Assembly (NCBI GenBank): GCA_902509965.1
Contig: CABWZP010000007.1
Span: 1-47,955, forward strand
Direction of reading: 5' to 3'
Source: an uncultured SAR86 cluster bacterium
Lineage (GTDB): Bacteria > Pseudomonadota > Gammaproteobacteria > Magnimaribacterales > D2472
DNA length: 47,955 nt
In this document: positions 29,079 through 38,836 of the stretch, one piece after another
Layout: every line of letters starts with the position of its first letter
Position numbering within the stretch: the stretch's first letter is position 1
Notes under the pieces: generated by a model
What the model saw: the letters and a program-made list of their open reading frames with translations, nothing else
The model's database searches: none
Told to the model about the DNA's origin: nothing
Program-made: the position numbers and the translations under genes

Positions 29079-30701
29079 ATGAAAAGAATAATCAGTATAA
29101 GTTTTTTACTAATATTAATAGTTTCTTGTTCATCTGATAGCGAGATTGATAAGCGTTTAACGCTTCAAGAATCAATAGCCACGCTAGCTTCTGATGAATT
29201 TGAAGGAAGAGCGCCAGGAACAGAAGGTGGAAAACTTACCAAGAATTTTATTTCAAAGGCGTTTAATGATAATGGTTTAGAGACAATTAATACGAGTTAT
29301 TTTTTAGAAGTTCCAGCTGTTGATATTAAACAAAAACCCAATTCATTTTTTTCAATTTCTTTTAGAAATGTTGACGAGAAACTAGATCCGGGAAAAGATG
29401 TTGTTTTTTGGACTAAACGTACTTCTGATTATGAAAAAATAAGATCAAGCGAGCTTGTCTTTGTTGGTTACGGTATTGTTGCTCCAGAATACAATTGGAA
29501 TGACTATGATGGAATAGACGTTAAGGGCAAAACAGTAGTTATGCTTATTAACGATCCAGGTTTTGCTACTGGAAGTCCAAGATTATTCAATGGTAGATCA
29601 ATGACTTATTACGGTAGATGGACATATAAATTTGAAGAAGCAGCTAGACAAGGAGCAGCTGCAGCAATAATTATTCATGATGAAGAACCTGCTTCCTATC
29701 CTTGGTCAGTTGTAGAGTCATCATGGTCAGGTTCACAATTATCCTTACAAAGAAATGCAGATGATGTTCTACCTTTGCAATTGGAAAGCTGGATGCATAA
29801 AGATACATTAAATAGGTTGATGCAGTACACTGGTTTTAATTTAGATTCATTGGAAGAAATTGCACTAAGTAAAACCTTTGAACCCTTTATAATTAGAGGC
29901 TTAGAATTAAACTCTGATATTTATAATTCAGTTAATTACTTTAAATCACATAATATAGCTGCAGTAAAAAAGGGGTCTATAAAACCAGATGAATATATTT
30001 TATTTACAGCACACTGGGATCATATTGGAATAAAAGATGATGGTTTAGGTGACAATGATAATATTTATAATGGAGCTGTTGATAACGCAACTGGCGTTGC
30101 TGTTGTTCTAGAGCTTTCTAAAAGATTTGCAAAGATTAATACAGATCGATCTATTTTGTTTTTAGCTGTTACTTTAGAGGAGTCAGGGCTTCTTGGGTCA
30201 GAGTATTTTGCAAGCAATTCACCAATCCCTCTTAAAAATATTGTTGCTGGCTTTAACTTTGATGCTGTTTTTCCATCAGGCAAGTCTAACGATATGGTTG
30301 TTATTGGATACGGAGCTTCTGAATTGGAAGATCTGCTGGAAGAAGAACTTATTAAAAATAATAGATACATCAATCCTGATCCTTCACCTGAAAAAGGTTT
30401 TTTTTATAGATCAGATCATATAAGTTTTGCTAAAAGGGGCGTGCCGATGCTTTATTCTAATAATGGCTCTGATTTAGAGGTTGGTGGAAGGGCCGCTGCA
30501 TTCAATTTATCCTATGACTACACCCTTAATGACTATCATCAACCATCAGATGAATATTCAGATGATTGGGATATGACCGGCATAGAACAAACTATTGATA
30601 CCATATTTAATGTTTCATTAAATTTAGCCAATTCTGATATGTGGCCTAACTGGTATGAAGATAATGAGTTTAGATCTATCAGAGATAAACAAAGAGAATA
30701 A
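29079..30701 (+). CDS. M28-family zinc peptidase, predicted lipoprotein
   Basis: SFLLILIVSCSSD lipobox; FTAHWDHIGI, GAVDNATGVAVVLEL, VTLEESGLLGSEYF. Confidence 0.93.
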   Translation: MKRIISISFLLILIVSCSSDSEIDKRLTLQESIATLASDEFEGRAPGTEGGKLTKNFISKAFNDNGLETINTSYFLEVPAVDIKQKPNSFFSISFRNVDEKLDPGKDVVFWTKRTSDYEKIRSSELVFVGYGIVAPEYNWNDYDGIDVKGKTVVMLINDPGFATGSPRLFNGRSMTYYGRWTYKFEEAARQGAAAAIIIHDEEPASYPWSVVESSWSGSQLSLQRNADDVLPLQLESWMHKDTLNRLMQYTGFNLDSLEEIALSKTFEPFIIRGLELNSDIYNSVNYFKSHNIAAVKKGSIKPDEYILFTAHWDHIGIKDDGLGDNDNIYNGAVDNATGVAVVLELSKRFAKINTDRSILFLAVTLEESGLLGSEYFASNSPIPLKNIVAGFNFDAVFPSGKSNDMVVIGYGASELEDLLEEELIKNNRYINPDPSPEKGFFYRSDHISFAKRGVPMLYSNNGSDLEVGGRAAAFNLSYDYTLNDYHQPSDEYSDDWDMTGIEQTIDTIFNVSLNLANSDMWPNWYEDNEFRSIRDKQRE

Positions 30702-30803
30702 TTAGTAATTTTTTACTGTTTTTTAATTTAATTGTTATTAGTTTATAAACATTGACTTATTTAACTATCTCTATACCCTGCAACTAACACTTTTTTAGTT
30801 ATT

Positions 30804-32033
30804 ATGTCATTTACAAATTTAGGCTTATCGGAGCCAATTCTTAAGTCTTTATCTCATAAGGGCTACAAGGAGCCAACACCAATTCAAGAAAAATCAATTC
30901 CTGCAATTTTAGATGGCAAAGATGTAATGGCTGCTGCGCAAACAGGAACTGGTAAGACAGCTAGTTTCACGCTTCCTATACTCACTATACTGTCTCATCC
31001 AAAAAATCAGCATAAGGGTCATCAGGTAAGAGCGCTAATAATAACTCCAACCAGAGAACTTGCAGCACAGGTAAGGGATAACGTATTAGCCTATGGTAAC
31101 AACTTAAATCTTCGATCAGCAGCTGTTTATGGAGGAGCAAGAATCCACAATCAACAACTTAAACTGAAAAAAGGAGTAGATATATTAGTAGCAACTCCTG
31201 GAAGATTATTGGATTTATATAATCAGAAATCAGTAAATTTTACTAAAGTTGAAATTCTTGTTTTAGATGAAGCTGATCAAATGCTTGATATGGGTTTTAT
31301 TCACGATATTAAAAAAATTATAAATCTTCTACCTAAACGTAGACAAAATTTAATGTTTACAGCAACTTTTTCAAATCCTTTTAGGAAACTAGCAAATGAG
31401 CTTGTAGATAATCCAATTGAGATATCAGTAACATCAGATAATGAAACAGCCGCCAATGTAAATCATTATATTCATCCAGTTGATAAATCTAGGAAAGCAG
31501 AACTCCTCATTGAGCTAATAGAATCAGAAAAGTGGAAACAGGCTTTAGTATTTACAAGAACCAAACATGGCGCCGATCGCTTAACTAAACAATTATTAAA
31601 AGTTGATATTAAAGCAGCAGCTATTCATGGAAATAAAACACAAAATAACAGAATGAAAGCATTAGATTCATTTAAAAATAATCGTATTAAAATACTTGTG
31701 GCAACTGACGTTGCAGCAAGAGGGATAGATATACCTAATATGCAACAAGTTATTAATTTTGATGTTCCAACCGTTGCTAAGGACTATGTACATAGAATTG
31801 GAAGAACTGGTCGCGCTGGTAAGTCTGGCAAGGCTATTTCGTTAGTTAGCGCCGATGAGTACAACTTGTTACAAGATATTGAGAGATTACTTAAGAAAAC
31901 CTTAAAAAGGCATCTAATTGATGGCTTTGAGCCTGATCACTCTGTACCTTTAACTAATCATCAAACTGTAAAGAAAAAAGTAAATAATCAAAGAGGATTT
32001 AAAAAAAGATTTAAATCTAAAAGACGTAGGTAA
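30804..32033 (+). CDS. DEAD-box RNA helicase (RhlE-like)
   Basis: AQTGTGKTASF, TPTRELAAQV, LDEADQMLDMGF, TATFS, HRIGRTGRAG; basic C-tail. Confidence 0.95.
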   Translation: MSFTNLGLSEPILKSLSHKGYKEPTPIQEKSIPAILDGKDVMAAAQTGTGKTASFTLPILTILSHPKNQHKGHQVRALIITPTRELAAQVRDNVLAYGNNLNLRSAAVYGGARIHNQQLKLKKGVDILVATPGRLLDLYNQKSVNFTKVEILVLDEADQMLDMGFIHDIKKIINLLPKRRQNLMFTATFSNPFRKLANELVDNPIEISVTSDNETAANVNHYIHPVDKSRKAELLIELIESEKWKQALVFTRTKHGADRLTKQLLKVDIKAAAIHGNKTQNNRMKALDSFKNNRIKILVATDVAARGIDIPNMQQVINFDVPTVAKDYVHRIGRTGRAGKSGKAISLVSADEYNLLQDIERLLKKTLKRHLIDGFEPDHSVPLTNHQTVKKKVNNQRGFKKRFKSKRRR

Positions 32034-32067
32034 TTTTTAATTCAAAATTTTAATATTATTTGTATAA

Positions 32068-33930
32068 ATGCTTTCATTTAATAATTTAGAACTTGTTCTC
32101 GGTGGCAAAACATTATTCGATGATGTTTCACTTACAATTCATCATAAACACAAAGTTGGTTTAATCGGTGCAAATGGAACTGGTAAAACTAGCTTATTTA
32201 AGATCATTCGAAATGAAATAGAAGTTGATCAAAGCACTATCTCATATCCAGATAACTTAAGAATTTCCTACTTAGCACAAGAAGTTCCTTCAAATGATGA
32301 AGTTGCACTCGAATATGTTCTATCTGGTGATGCTCAGCTTATCAAGATAAAAGAAGCAATAAATAATGCAGAGCAAAATGAAAATTTTGATTTATTGGGA
32401 GACCTTTACGAAACTTTCACAACTTTAGATGGATATTCAGCTAACTCAAAAGCCGAACAACTTATGGTTGGCTTGGGTTTTAAGCAAATTGATTTCACTA
32501 AGCGCTTGAAAGATTTCTCAGGAGGTTGGAGAGTAAGACTTAACTTAGCAAAAACTCTTATGCAGCCATCTGATCTAATGCTTTTAGATGAACCAACAAA
32601 TCATTTAGATTTAGATGCAATACTGTGGCTTGCTAGCTGGATCAAATCTTATAAAGGTGCCTTACTATTGATCTCTCATGACAGAGAGTTTTTAGATGAT
32701 TGTGTTGGTTCAGTAGCTCATTTGTATAGAAAGAGTATTGAATTATATAAAGGTAACTATTCACAGTTTGAAATAATAAGAGCGGAAAGAATGGCTGAAA
32801 TCCAAAGTAATTTTATTAAGCAACAAAAAGAAGTTGAGCATATGCAAAGCTTTATTAGAAGATTTAAAGCTAAGGCAACAAAAGCAAAACAAGCTCAAAG
32901 CAGAGTAAAAGCACTTGAAAAAATGGAGCTCATAGCCCCGGCGCACATTGACTCACCCTTTAAATTTACTATCCCTGAAACTAATAAAATATCTAATCCA
33001 TTAGTAAGACTTGATGAAGCATCACTTGGGTATAATGAAGTTATTCTTAAAGATATTAATATAACAATATCTCCTGGTGATCGAATTGGTTTACTTGGTC
33101 CTAATGGAGCAGGTAAATCTACTTTTATTAAAAGCTTGGTAGGAAGTTTGCCTATACTAGCTGGTAAACGTGAAAAAGGAGTAAATTTCAGAGTAGGGTA
33201 CTTTTCACAACATCAGATAGATGATTTAGATCTATCGATATCTGCTTTTCAGCATATACAAAAAATTGATGAAAATATTAATGAAAAACAAATTAGAACA
33301 TATCTTGGAGGGTTTAACTTTAAAGGAGATAAAGTAAAAGATCCTATTAAACTTTTTTCAGGCGGAGAGAAAGCAAGACTTGCTTTTGCCATCATTGCAT
33401 TTAAAAAACCCAATATACTTTTAATGGATGAGCCAACAAACCATTTAGACATGGAAATGCGTCATGCACTAACTATGGCACTTCAATCGTTTAACGGGGC
33501 AATTTTACTTATCTCGCATGATAGACACCTTTTAAGCAGCTCAGTTGATACCTTTTATCTTGTAGATAATGGATCTGTAGAATTATTTGATGGCAACTTG
33601 GATGATTATAAAGATTACATACTTAATCTTAATACCTCTAAAAGTAAAAAAATTGAAAAAGAAATACCATCAGAAAAACTTGTTGAAAAGGATAATTCTC
33701 AAAAGATTAGATTATTAAAATCTGAAATTAGTAAGTTAGATAAACGTAATGAGCGTTTAAATAGAAAATTAAAAGAAGTTAATGAGGAATTAGCTGATCC
33801 CGAGCTATATAGTGGTGATGGTAGAGATGATTTGCAGAATTTATTGAAGAATCAACTAGAATTAACTGATCAAATCGAAGAGATTGAAAAAATATGGATG
33901 TCTAAAGTAGAGGAATTAGAAAGTTACTAA
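32068..33930 (+). CDS. ABC-F family ATP-binding protein
   Basis: Two ABC cassettes (GANGTGKTS, GPNGAGKST; LLDEPTNHLD twice) with linker and coiled C-terminus. Confidence 0.95.
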   Translation: MLSFNNLELVLGGKTLFDDVSLTIHHKHKVGLIGANGTGKTSLFKIIRNEIEVDQSTISYPDNLRISYLAQEVPSNDEVALEYVLSGDAQLIKIKEAINNAEQNENFDLLGDLYETFTTLDGYSANSKAEQLMVGLGFKQIDFTKRLKDFSGGWRVRLNLAKTLMQPSDLMLLDEPTNHLDLDAILWLASWIKSYKGALLLISHDREFLDDCVGSVAHLYRKSIELYKGNYSQFEIIRAERMAEIQSNFIKQQKEVEHMQSFIRRFKAKATKAKQAQSRVKALEKMELIAPAHIDSPFKFTIPETNKISNPLVRLDEASLGYNEVILKDINITISPGDRIGLLGPNGAGKSTFIKSLVGSLPILAGKREKGVNFRVGYFSQHQIDDLDLSISAFQHIQKIDENINEKQIRTYLGGFNFKGDKVKDPIKLFSGGEKARLAFAIIAFKKPNILLMDEPTNHLDMEMRHALTMALQSFNGAILLISHDRHLLSSSVDTFYLVDNGSVELFDGNLDDYKDYILNLNTSKSKKIEKEIPSEKLVEKDNSQKIRLLKSEISKLDKRNERLNRKLKEVNEELADPELYSGDGRDDLQNLLKNQLELTDQIEEIEKIWMSKVEELESY

Positions 33931-33932
33931 AT

Positions 33933-34127
33933 ATGTCTTTTTATCTTTTAGAAGAACAAGTTACTTGTCCATATTGTTGGGAGAGAATTACATTATTAAT
34001 TGATCCTTTAGAGTCTCAAATGTATACCGAAGACTGCTTTGTATGTTGCCGTCCTATACTTATTAATGCTGAAATCCAAGGAGATACTGTTCAAGTTAAT
34101 GTCACACAAGAAGATTTAGGCTTTTAA
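33933..34127 (+). CDS. CPXCG-motif cysteine-rich small protein
   Basis: 64 aa; VTCPYCWERI ... DCFVCCRPI. Confidence 0.85.
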   Translation: MSFYLLEEQVTCPYCWERITLLIDPLESQMYTEDCFVCCRPILINAEIQGDTVQVNVTQEDLGF

Positions 34128-34188
34128 TTAACTTTTAATATATTAGAATTTAATTATTATGTATAGATATTTAACTTAAACTAAAATT

Positions 34189-34281
34189 ATGGATAAAAAG
34201 ATTGATAATAAAACTCTAATTATTGCACTCTTAGTAGGAATAATTATAGGCATGATTGGAAGAGTACAGGGCTGGTTCTAA
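34189..34281 (+). CDS. Candidate small single-TM protein (30 aa)
   Basis: MDKKIDNKTLIIALLVGIIIGMIGRVQGWF; charged N-terminus plus one TM. Below the ORF-track size cutoff. Confidence 0.45.
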   Translation: MDKKIDNKTLIIALLVGIIIGMIGRVQGWF

Positions 34282-34303
34282 TTATTTATTTAAAGATATT
34301 GTT

Positions 34304-34399
34304 TCAATATATAGATATAGCCATACCAATTCTATAAGCAGTTACAGCGAATACTACTATCATTAATATTTTAAAAACTTTAATTATTATTTTACTCAT
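34304..34399 (-). CDS. Candidate small single-TM protein (31 aa)
   Basis: MSKIIIKVFKILMIVVFAVTAYRIGMAISIY; starts 6 nt downstream of the 34406-35017 minus-strand stop. Confidence 0.45.
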   Translation of the reverse strand: MSKIIIKVFKILMIVVFAVTAYRIGMAISIY

Positions 34400-34405
34400 A
34401 TCAGC

Positions 34406-35017
34406 TTAATGTAAATTTTTTTGTTTAACTAAAATTGATCTCAAATCATTGTCTATTTTATCTAATACTTCAATAGCACCAAGATCTAAAGTGTCCCAGT
34501 CATCCTCTTGTTTTAATTCTTCAATTTTTGAATGGGTCGGAAAGTTTTTTATATAAGTCTTAATTTTATTTAAATGATTTTCAAAGAGATTTTTTTTGTT
34601 GATATCAAATTCTTCTAATACACCTGTATCAATCATTTCAGTAACAATTTCTTCTGGAGATGAGCCTTCCAGATAAAGATACTCAGCTGAGCCTCTTACT
34701 CTTCTTATTTCAGGGTTTTGATTGTTTAATTTAGAAACATAAGCTCTAGCTTCGTCTGCTAATTTATTGATTTTAGGAAGCATATCTTTTTGAGCCTCAG
34801 GATTTATTTCACTATAAAATCCTAGTAATCTAAGTAATTCATATTGAGGTTCATCACTGTACTCAAGATAAAAGCTCATGATGCCTATTTGATTTTTTTC
34901 ATCTAAAGTTTGGATAGTTTCTGATTTTGCAAATACATGAAGATCTAAGCAGTCTGCCATCAATTCTTTTATGTATTCACTTTCAGTTTGGTTTTCTAAT
35001 TTTGGTAAAAATTGCAT
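34406..35017 (-). CDS. Hypothetical cytoplasmic protein
   Basis: 203 aa acidic helical ORF; no recognised domain. Confidence 0.7.
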   Translation of the reverse strand: MQFLPKLENQTESEYIKELMADCLDLHVFAKSETIQTLDEKNQIGIMSFYLEYSDEPQYELLRLLGFYSEINPEAQKDMLPKINKLADEARAYVSKLNNQNPEIRRVRGSAEYLYLEGSSPEEIVTEMIDTGVLEEFDINKKNLFENHLNKIKTYIKNFPTHSKIEELKQEDDWDTLDLGAIEVLDKIDNDLRSILVKQKNLH

Positions 35018-35036
35018 GTAAAGGACCCTTAAGTAA

Positions 35037-35113
35037 TGGCGCGCCCGGAGAGATTCGAACTCCCGACCCCTTGGTTCGTAGCCAAGTACTCTATCCAGCT
35101 GAGCTACGGGCGC
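35037..35113 (-). tRNA. tRNA-Arg (anticodon ACG)
   Basis: Acceptor GCGCCCG/CGGGCGC, anticodon stem CTTGG-CTACGAA-CCAAG, T-arm GGGAG-TTCGAAT-CTCTC, encoded CCA. Confidence 0.95.
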
Positions 35114-35140
35114 TTTTATGAAATAGTTTATTCTTAATTT

Positions 35141-35329
35141 TTATGAAATGCTTCTAGCTTCATCTATTAACATTACAGGAATGCCGTCTTTAATAGGGTA
35201 GGCTAAAGAATTATCCTCATTAATTAATTCTTGAGTTTCTTTATTATATGTAAGAGGTTTTTTAGTTTTTGGACAAACTAAAACTTCTAAAATTTTGGTA
35301 TCAAATGCATTCATTTTTTGATTATACAT
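35141..35329 (-). CDS. Trm112-family protein (YcaR-like)
   Basis: ILEVLVCPKTKKPLTYNKETQELINEDNSLAYPIKDGIPVMLIDEAR. Confidence 0.92.
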   Translation of the reverse strand: MYNQKMNAFDTKILEVLVCPKTKKPLTYNKETQELINEDNSLAYPIKDGIPVMLIDEARSIS

Positions 35330-35367
35330 TAGACATGAATTTATAAAAGTTATGGTAAGGTTATGCC

Positions 35368-36672
35368 ATGGTATCTAGGTCATCTAAAGTTTTTTATGCT
35401 TTACTAAATTTTAGTGGTGCAGCAGCAGCAATGCCAATTGTTGTTTATGTTCTGCCATACTTTGCAACAAATCTAGGAATGGGCTTAACTACAGTAGGGT
35501 CTATTTTTGTTCTTGGTCGTGTTCTGGATATTTTTACAGATCCTGTAATGGGAACTCTTATAGATAGATATCCTTCCAGATGGGGCAAACATAAACATTG
35601 GATTGCCTTATCACTTCCGGTTTTAATGTTATCAACAGTTTTGTTGTACCTCCCTATAAATACAAATCCTTCTGGTTGGTATTTCTTTTTTAGTCTTTTT
35701 TTATTGTATAGTGGATTTACATTAAGCGGCATAACCCAATTGTCATGGAGTGTTTATTTAGCCCCTTCTTATGATGATAAGACTAACTTATTAACATTAA
35801 GAGAGGCGGTAAATGTTTTTTTTAGTCTATTAGTTTTAGCTATACCAGCATTAGTTGAATTATATTTTAATGCTCCGATTGAAACTAAAATATTAGCTAT
35901 TGGTGTCTTTGTATTGATATTGCTTCCGGTAATTGTTTCAACTGCTTTATTTAAGGTTCCTGATTCTAAAGAAATTTCAGCTGAGGTATTACATCCATTT
36001 AAAGTATTTAAAACCTTCTTCTATAATAAAAATCTAAAGATCGTTGTTAGTGCTGGTGTTTTAGTGGTGTTGGCACAAGGAGCTCAAGGAGCAACTGCAT
36101 TATTTGTAATTGATTACGTTTTAAAATTACCTGAATATAGCGCAAGGATGATCTTGTTATATTTCTTTTCATCTATTTGTGGTTTACAAATTTGGAGACT
36201 GCTAGCATTAAGAAAATCTAAACATGAAGCTGCATTTATATGTGCTGTTTATGTTGCTACCATGTCTTTTATTGCTTATTTAGGTTGGGAATATTACCTA
36301 ATTGATAATCCAAAATATATGTTGATTGGATCCTGTATTGGATTTGTTAGTATCGGTGTTGCATATGCAGGAGTTAATCCTCTAATAGTAGCTATGGTTG
36401 CTGATCTAGCAAAGCAAGATAACGAACTTTATGGACAAGATAGATCTGCTTCAATGTACTCATTTTTTACTTTATTTTTGAAATTTGGTAATGCATTTGC
36501 TGCTTCAATTCCTTACTTAATACTTGGCCTTTTTTCAGTTTTTGATCCTAGTTTAGGCTTAAATAATACAAGCGAAAGCCTAGATTTGTTGTGGAACTTA
36601 TACATTTTTATACCGATAATTTGTTATACCCTTGCTGCACTTATTATTAAGCAGTATAAACATAACGTCTAA
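35368..36672 (+). CDS. MFS transporter, GPH/MelB-like
   Basis: GRVLDIFTDPVMGTLIDRYPSRWGKHKHWI signature of sodium:sugar-type MFS_2 proteins. Confidence 0.9.
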   Translation: MVSRSSKVFYALLNFSGAAAAMPIVVYVLPYFATNLGMGLTTVGSIFVLGRVLDIFTDPVMGTLIDRYPSRWGKHKHWIALSLPVLMLSTVLLYLPINTNPSGWYFFFSLFLLYSGFTLSGITQLSWSVYLAPSYDDKTNLLTLREAVNVFFSLLVLAIPALVELYFNAPIETKILAIGVFVLILLPVIVSTALFKVPDSKEISAEVLHPFKVFKTFFYNKNLKIVVSAGVLVVLAQGAQGATALFVIDYVLKLPEYSARMILLYFFSSICGLQIWRLLALRKSKHEAAFICAVYVATMSFIAYLGWEYYLIDNPKYMLIGSCIGFVSIGVAYAGVNPLIVAMVADLAKQDNELYGQDRSASMYSFFTLFLKFGNAFAASIPYLILGLFSVFDPSLGLNNTSESLDLLWNLYIFIPIICYTLAALIIKQYKHNV

Positions 36673-36676
36673 GTTG

Positions 36677-37441
36677 ATGAATTCATTGATTTTAAAAGCT
36701 TTAGAGAATATACCTGAAATTAAACCTGGAACTGATTTAGTCGACTTAATATTACACAATATTTCAAATGAAGAAATAATTTTACAAAATGGTGATATTT
36801 TTGTTATTGCTCAAAAAATTGTATCTAAATCTGAAGATAGATATATAAAACTATCTGAAGTTCAAGTATCCTCAGAAGCAAAATTACTTGCAACAAAAGT
36901 AAATAAAACTGCTGAATTTATTCAGATAGTATTAGATGAATCTAATCACATCTTGAGTTTTGATAATAATATTTTAATAACCGAACATAAATTAGGATTT
37001 ACAAATATAAACTCTGGTATTGATATGTCCAATATAAAAGATAATAAGAATCAGGTATTGTTATTACCAGAGGATCCTAATAAATCAGCACTTAGAATTA
37101 GTGAAAATATTAGCAAAAGACTTAATCTTAATATTGATATTATTATCAGTGATTCGATGACTCGGCCTCATAGATATGGAATAACTGGTTTTGCTATAGG
37201 TAGCTCAAATATAAATTGTTTATTAGATAAAAAGGGTTCTGTTGATATGTTTGGAAACGTACTCAGCACAACTGAAATTGCTGTTGGTGACGAGCTTGCA
37301 TCAGCTGCATCTATACTGATGGGCCAATGTGATGAGAAACAACCTATAGTATTAATAAGTGGTTACAAAGATAATACTGATTTTACTAATAGTGCAAAAT
37401 CATTAGGACTCTCAAAAAAGGATGATATATATAGATATTAA
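36677..37441 (+). CDS. Coenzyme F420-0:L-glutamate ligase (CofE)-like
   Basis: GDIFVIAQKIVSKSEDR, VLLPEDPNKSALRI, IISDSMTRPHRYGITGFAIGSSNI, TEIAVGDELASAASILMG. Start probably Met16 of the ORF-track entry. Confidence 0.85.
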   Translation: MNSLILKALENIPEIKPGTDLVDLILHNISNEEIILQNGDIFVIAQKIVSKSEDRYIKLSEVQVSSEAKLLATKVNKTAEFIQIVLDESNHILSFDNNILITEHKLGFTNINSGIDMSNIKDNKNQVLLLPEDPNKSALRISENISKRLNLNIDIIISDSMTRPHRYGITGFAIGSSNINCLLDKKGSVDMFGNVLSTTEIAVGDELASAASILMGQCDEKQPIVLISGYKDNTDFTNSAKSLGLSKKDDIYRY

Positions 37442-37469
37442 AGTTTTTTTCTTATAAATTAGTATAGTT

Positions 37470-38825
37470 ATGAAAATATTAAATACATTCTTATTGTTAT
37501 CAACCTTTAGTTTTTTACCACTTTCAGCCCAACTTATGAGTGTTAATCCTAGTGATCTTGTAGCTAGCAATACAGAGACTGCATCAAGCCCTTTAAAAGA
37601 AGCCCTTTCACAAGATATAGATGGTCTTATGTCTAAAGTTGTTAAATGGAGACATCACTTTCATCAATACCCGGAACTTGGTAACAGAGAATTTAAAACC
37701 TCTAAATATATAGCTGAAATTCTTACAGATCTTGGTTTAGAAGTTCAGACTGAAATAGCTTATACCGGAGTTACAGCATATATAAGAGGTGAACATCCAG
37801 GCCCACTTATGGCATTGCGAGCTGATATTGATGGATTGCCTGTTACTGAAATGACTGATTTACCATATGCATCTAAGGAAACAACTATGTATCAAGGAAA
37901 TGAGGTGGGTGTTATGCATGCTTGTGGCCATGATGCCCATATAGCTGTGATGTTAGGTGTAGCAGATTTTCTTTCAAGAAATACTAAAAATTTACATGGA
38001 GATATTTTATTAATTTTTCAACCAGCTGAAGAAGGAGCGCCAGAGGGCGAGGAGGGTGGTGCTGAGTTAATGCTTAAAGAAGGTATCTTTGAAGAAAGAC
38101 CAGATGTTGTTTTTGGAATGCATGTTACAAATTCATACCATGGCGCAGTTGCAGTTAAAGCTGGACCTGCAATGGCCTCAGCTGAAGCTTTTAGAATAAA
38201 TATTAAAGGGAAACAATCACACGGTTCTACTCCTTGGGCTTCTAACGATCCTGTTATGGCGGCATTTGATATTGGTACAAGTTTACAAACTATTATAAGT
38301 AGAAGGATTGATATAAGGGATAATCCTGCTGTTATTTCAGTAGGGATTGTTAAAGCAGGATCTAGAAATAATATTATTCCTGAATCAGCCATGTTAGAAG
38401 GGACTATAAGAACCTTTGATAACGATGTTTTAGAACTAATACATCAAGAAATGACAACAATTTCTACCAATATAGCTAAAGCTCATAATGTAGAAGCAAG
38501 TGTTGATTTTGCAATATATGGTTCCTATCCAGTAACCGTAAATGACCCCGATCTGGTTAAAAATTATTCTAAATCATTAATTGAAGCATCAAATGGCATG
38601 TTTAGTTCAGACATACTAGCTTCTACTGGAGCGGAAGACTTCGCTTTTTTTGCCAATGAAGTACCTGGCTTGTATTTCTGGCTTGGAGTTAATGCTAAAG
38701 ATGTCATTTCAGCTCCTGGAAATCATACTCCTTATTTTGTTGTGCACGATTCAGCCTTAGATGCTGGTGTAAAAAGTTTTGTAAACTTAGTGTCAGATTA
38801 CTCTGATGATCATTTAAATAACTAG
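37470..38825 (+). CDS. M20-family amidohydrolase, exported
   Basis: Signal peptide; HHFHQYPELGNREFKTS, ADIDGLPVTE, MHACGHDAHIAVMLG, STGAEDFAFF. Confidence 0.93.
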   Translation: MKILNTFLLLSTFSFLPLSAQLMSVNPSDLVASNTETASSPLKEALSQDIDGLMSKVVKWRHHFHQYPELGNREFKTSKYIAEILTDLGLEVQTEIAYTGVTAYIRGEHPGPLMALRADIDGLPVTEMTDLPYASKETTMYQGNEVGVMHACGHDAHIAVMLGVADFLSRNTKNLHGDILLIFQPAEEGAPEGEEGGAELMLKEGIFEERPDVVFGMHVTNSYHGAVAVKAGPAMASAEAFRINIKGKQSHGSTPWASNDPVMAAFDIGTSLQTIISRRIDIRDNPAVISVGIVKAGSRNNIIPESAMLEGTIRTFDNDVLELIHQEMTTISTNIAKAHNVEASVDFAIYGSYPVTVNDPDLVKNYSKSLIEASNGMFSSDILASTGAEDFAFFANEVPGLYFWLGVNAKDVISAPGNHTPYFVVHDSALDAGVKSFVNLVSDYSDDHLNN

Positions 38826-38836
38826 GAACTTTCTTA

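Noticed and set aside
30065-30373. 102-aa minus-strand ORF
   Set aside because: Antisense shadow of the M28 peptidase gene.
30703-30730. Possible terminator AGTAA-tttt-TTACT after the M28 gene
   Set aside because: Short A/T-only stem in AT-rich sequence; too weak to call.
12211-35113. Two near-identical 77-nt tRNA-Arg sequences as possible att sites of an integrated element
   Set aside because: They are complete tRNAs with different anticodons; the DNA between is ordinary chromosomal content with no integrase or phage genes.
34927-35121. ORF ending GAPGEIRTPDPLVRSQVLYPAELRALL
   Set aside because: This is the familiar spurious translation across the antisense strand of tRNA-Arg.
35445-35732. 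95-aa minus-strand ORF
   Set aside because: Antisense shadow of the MFS_2 transporter gene.
38018-38392. 124-aa minus-strand ORF
   Set aside because: Antisense to the M20 hydrolase coding region; shadow ORF with no domain features.
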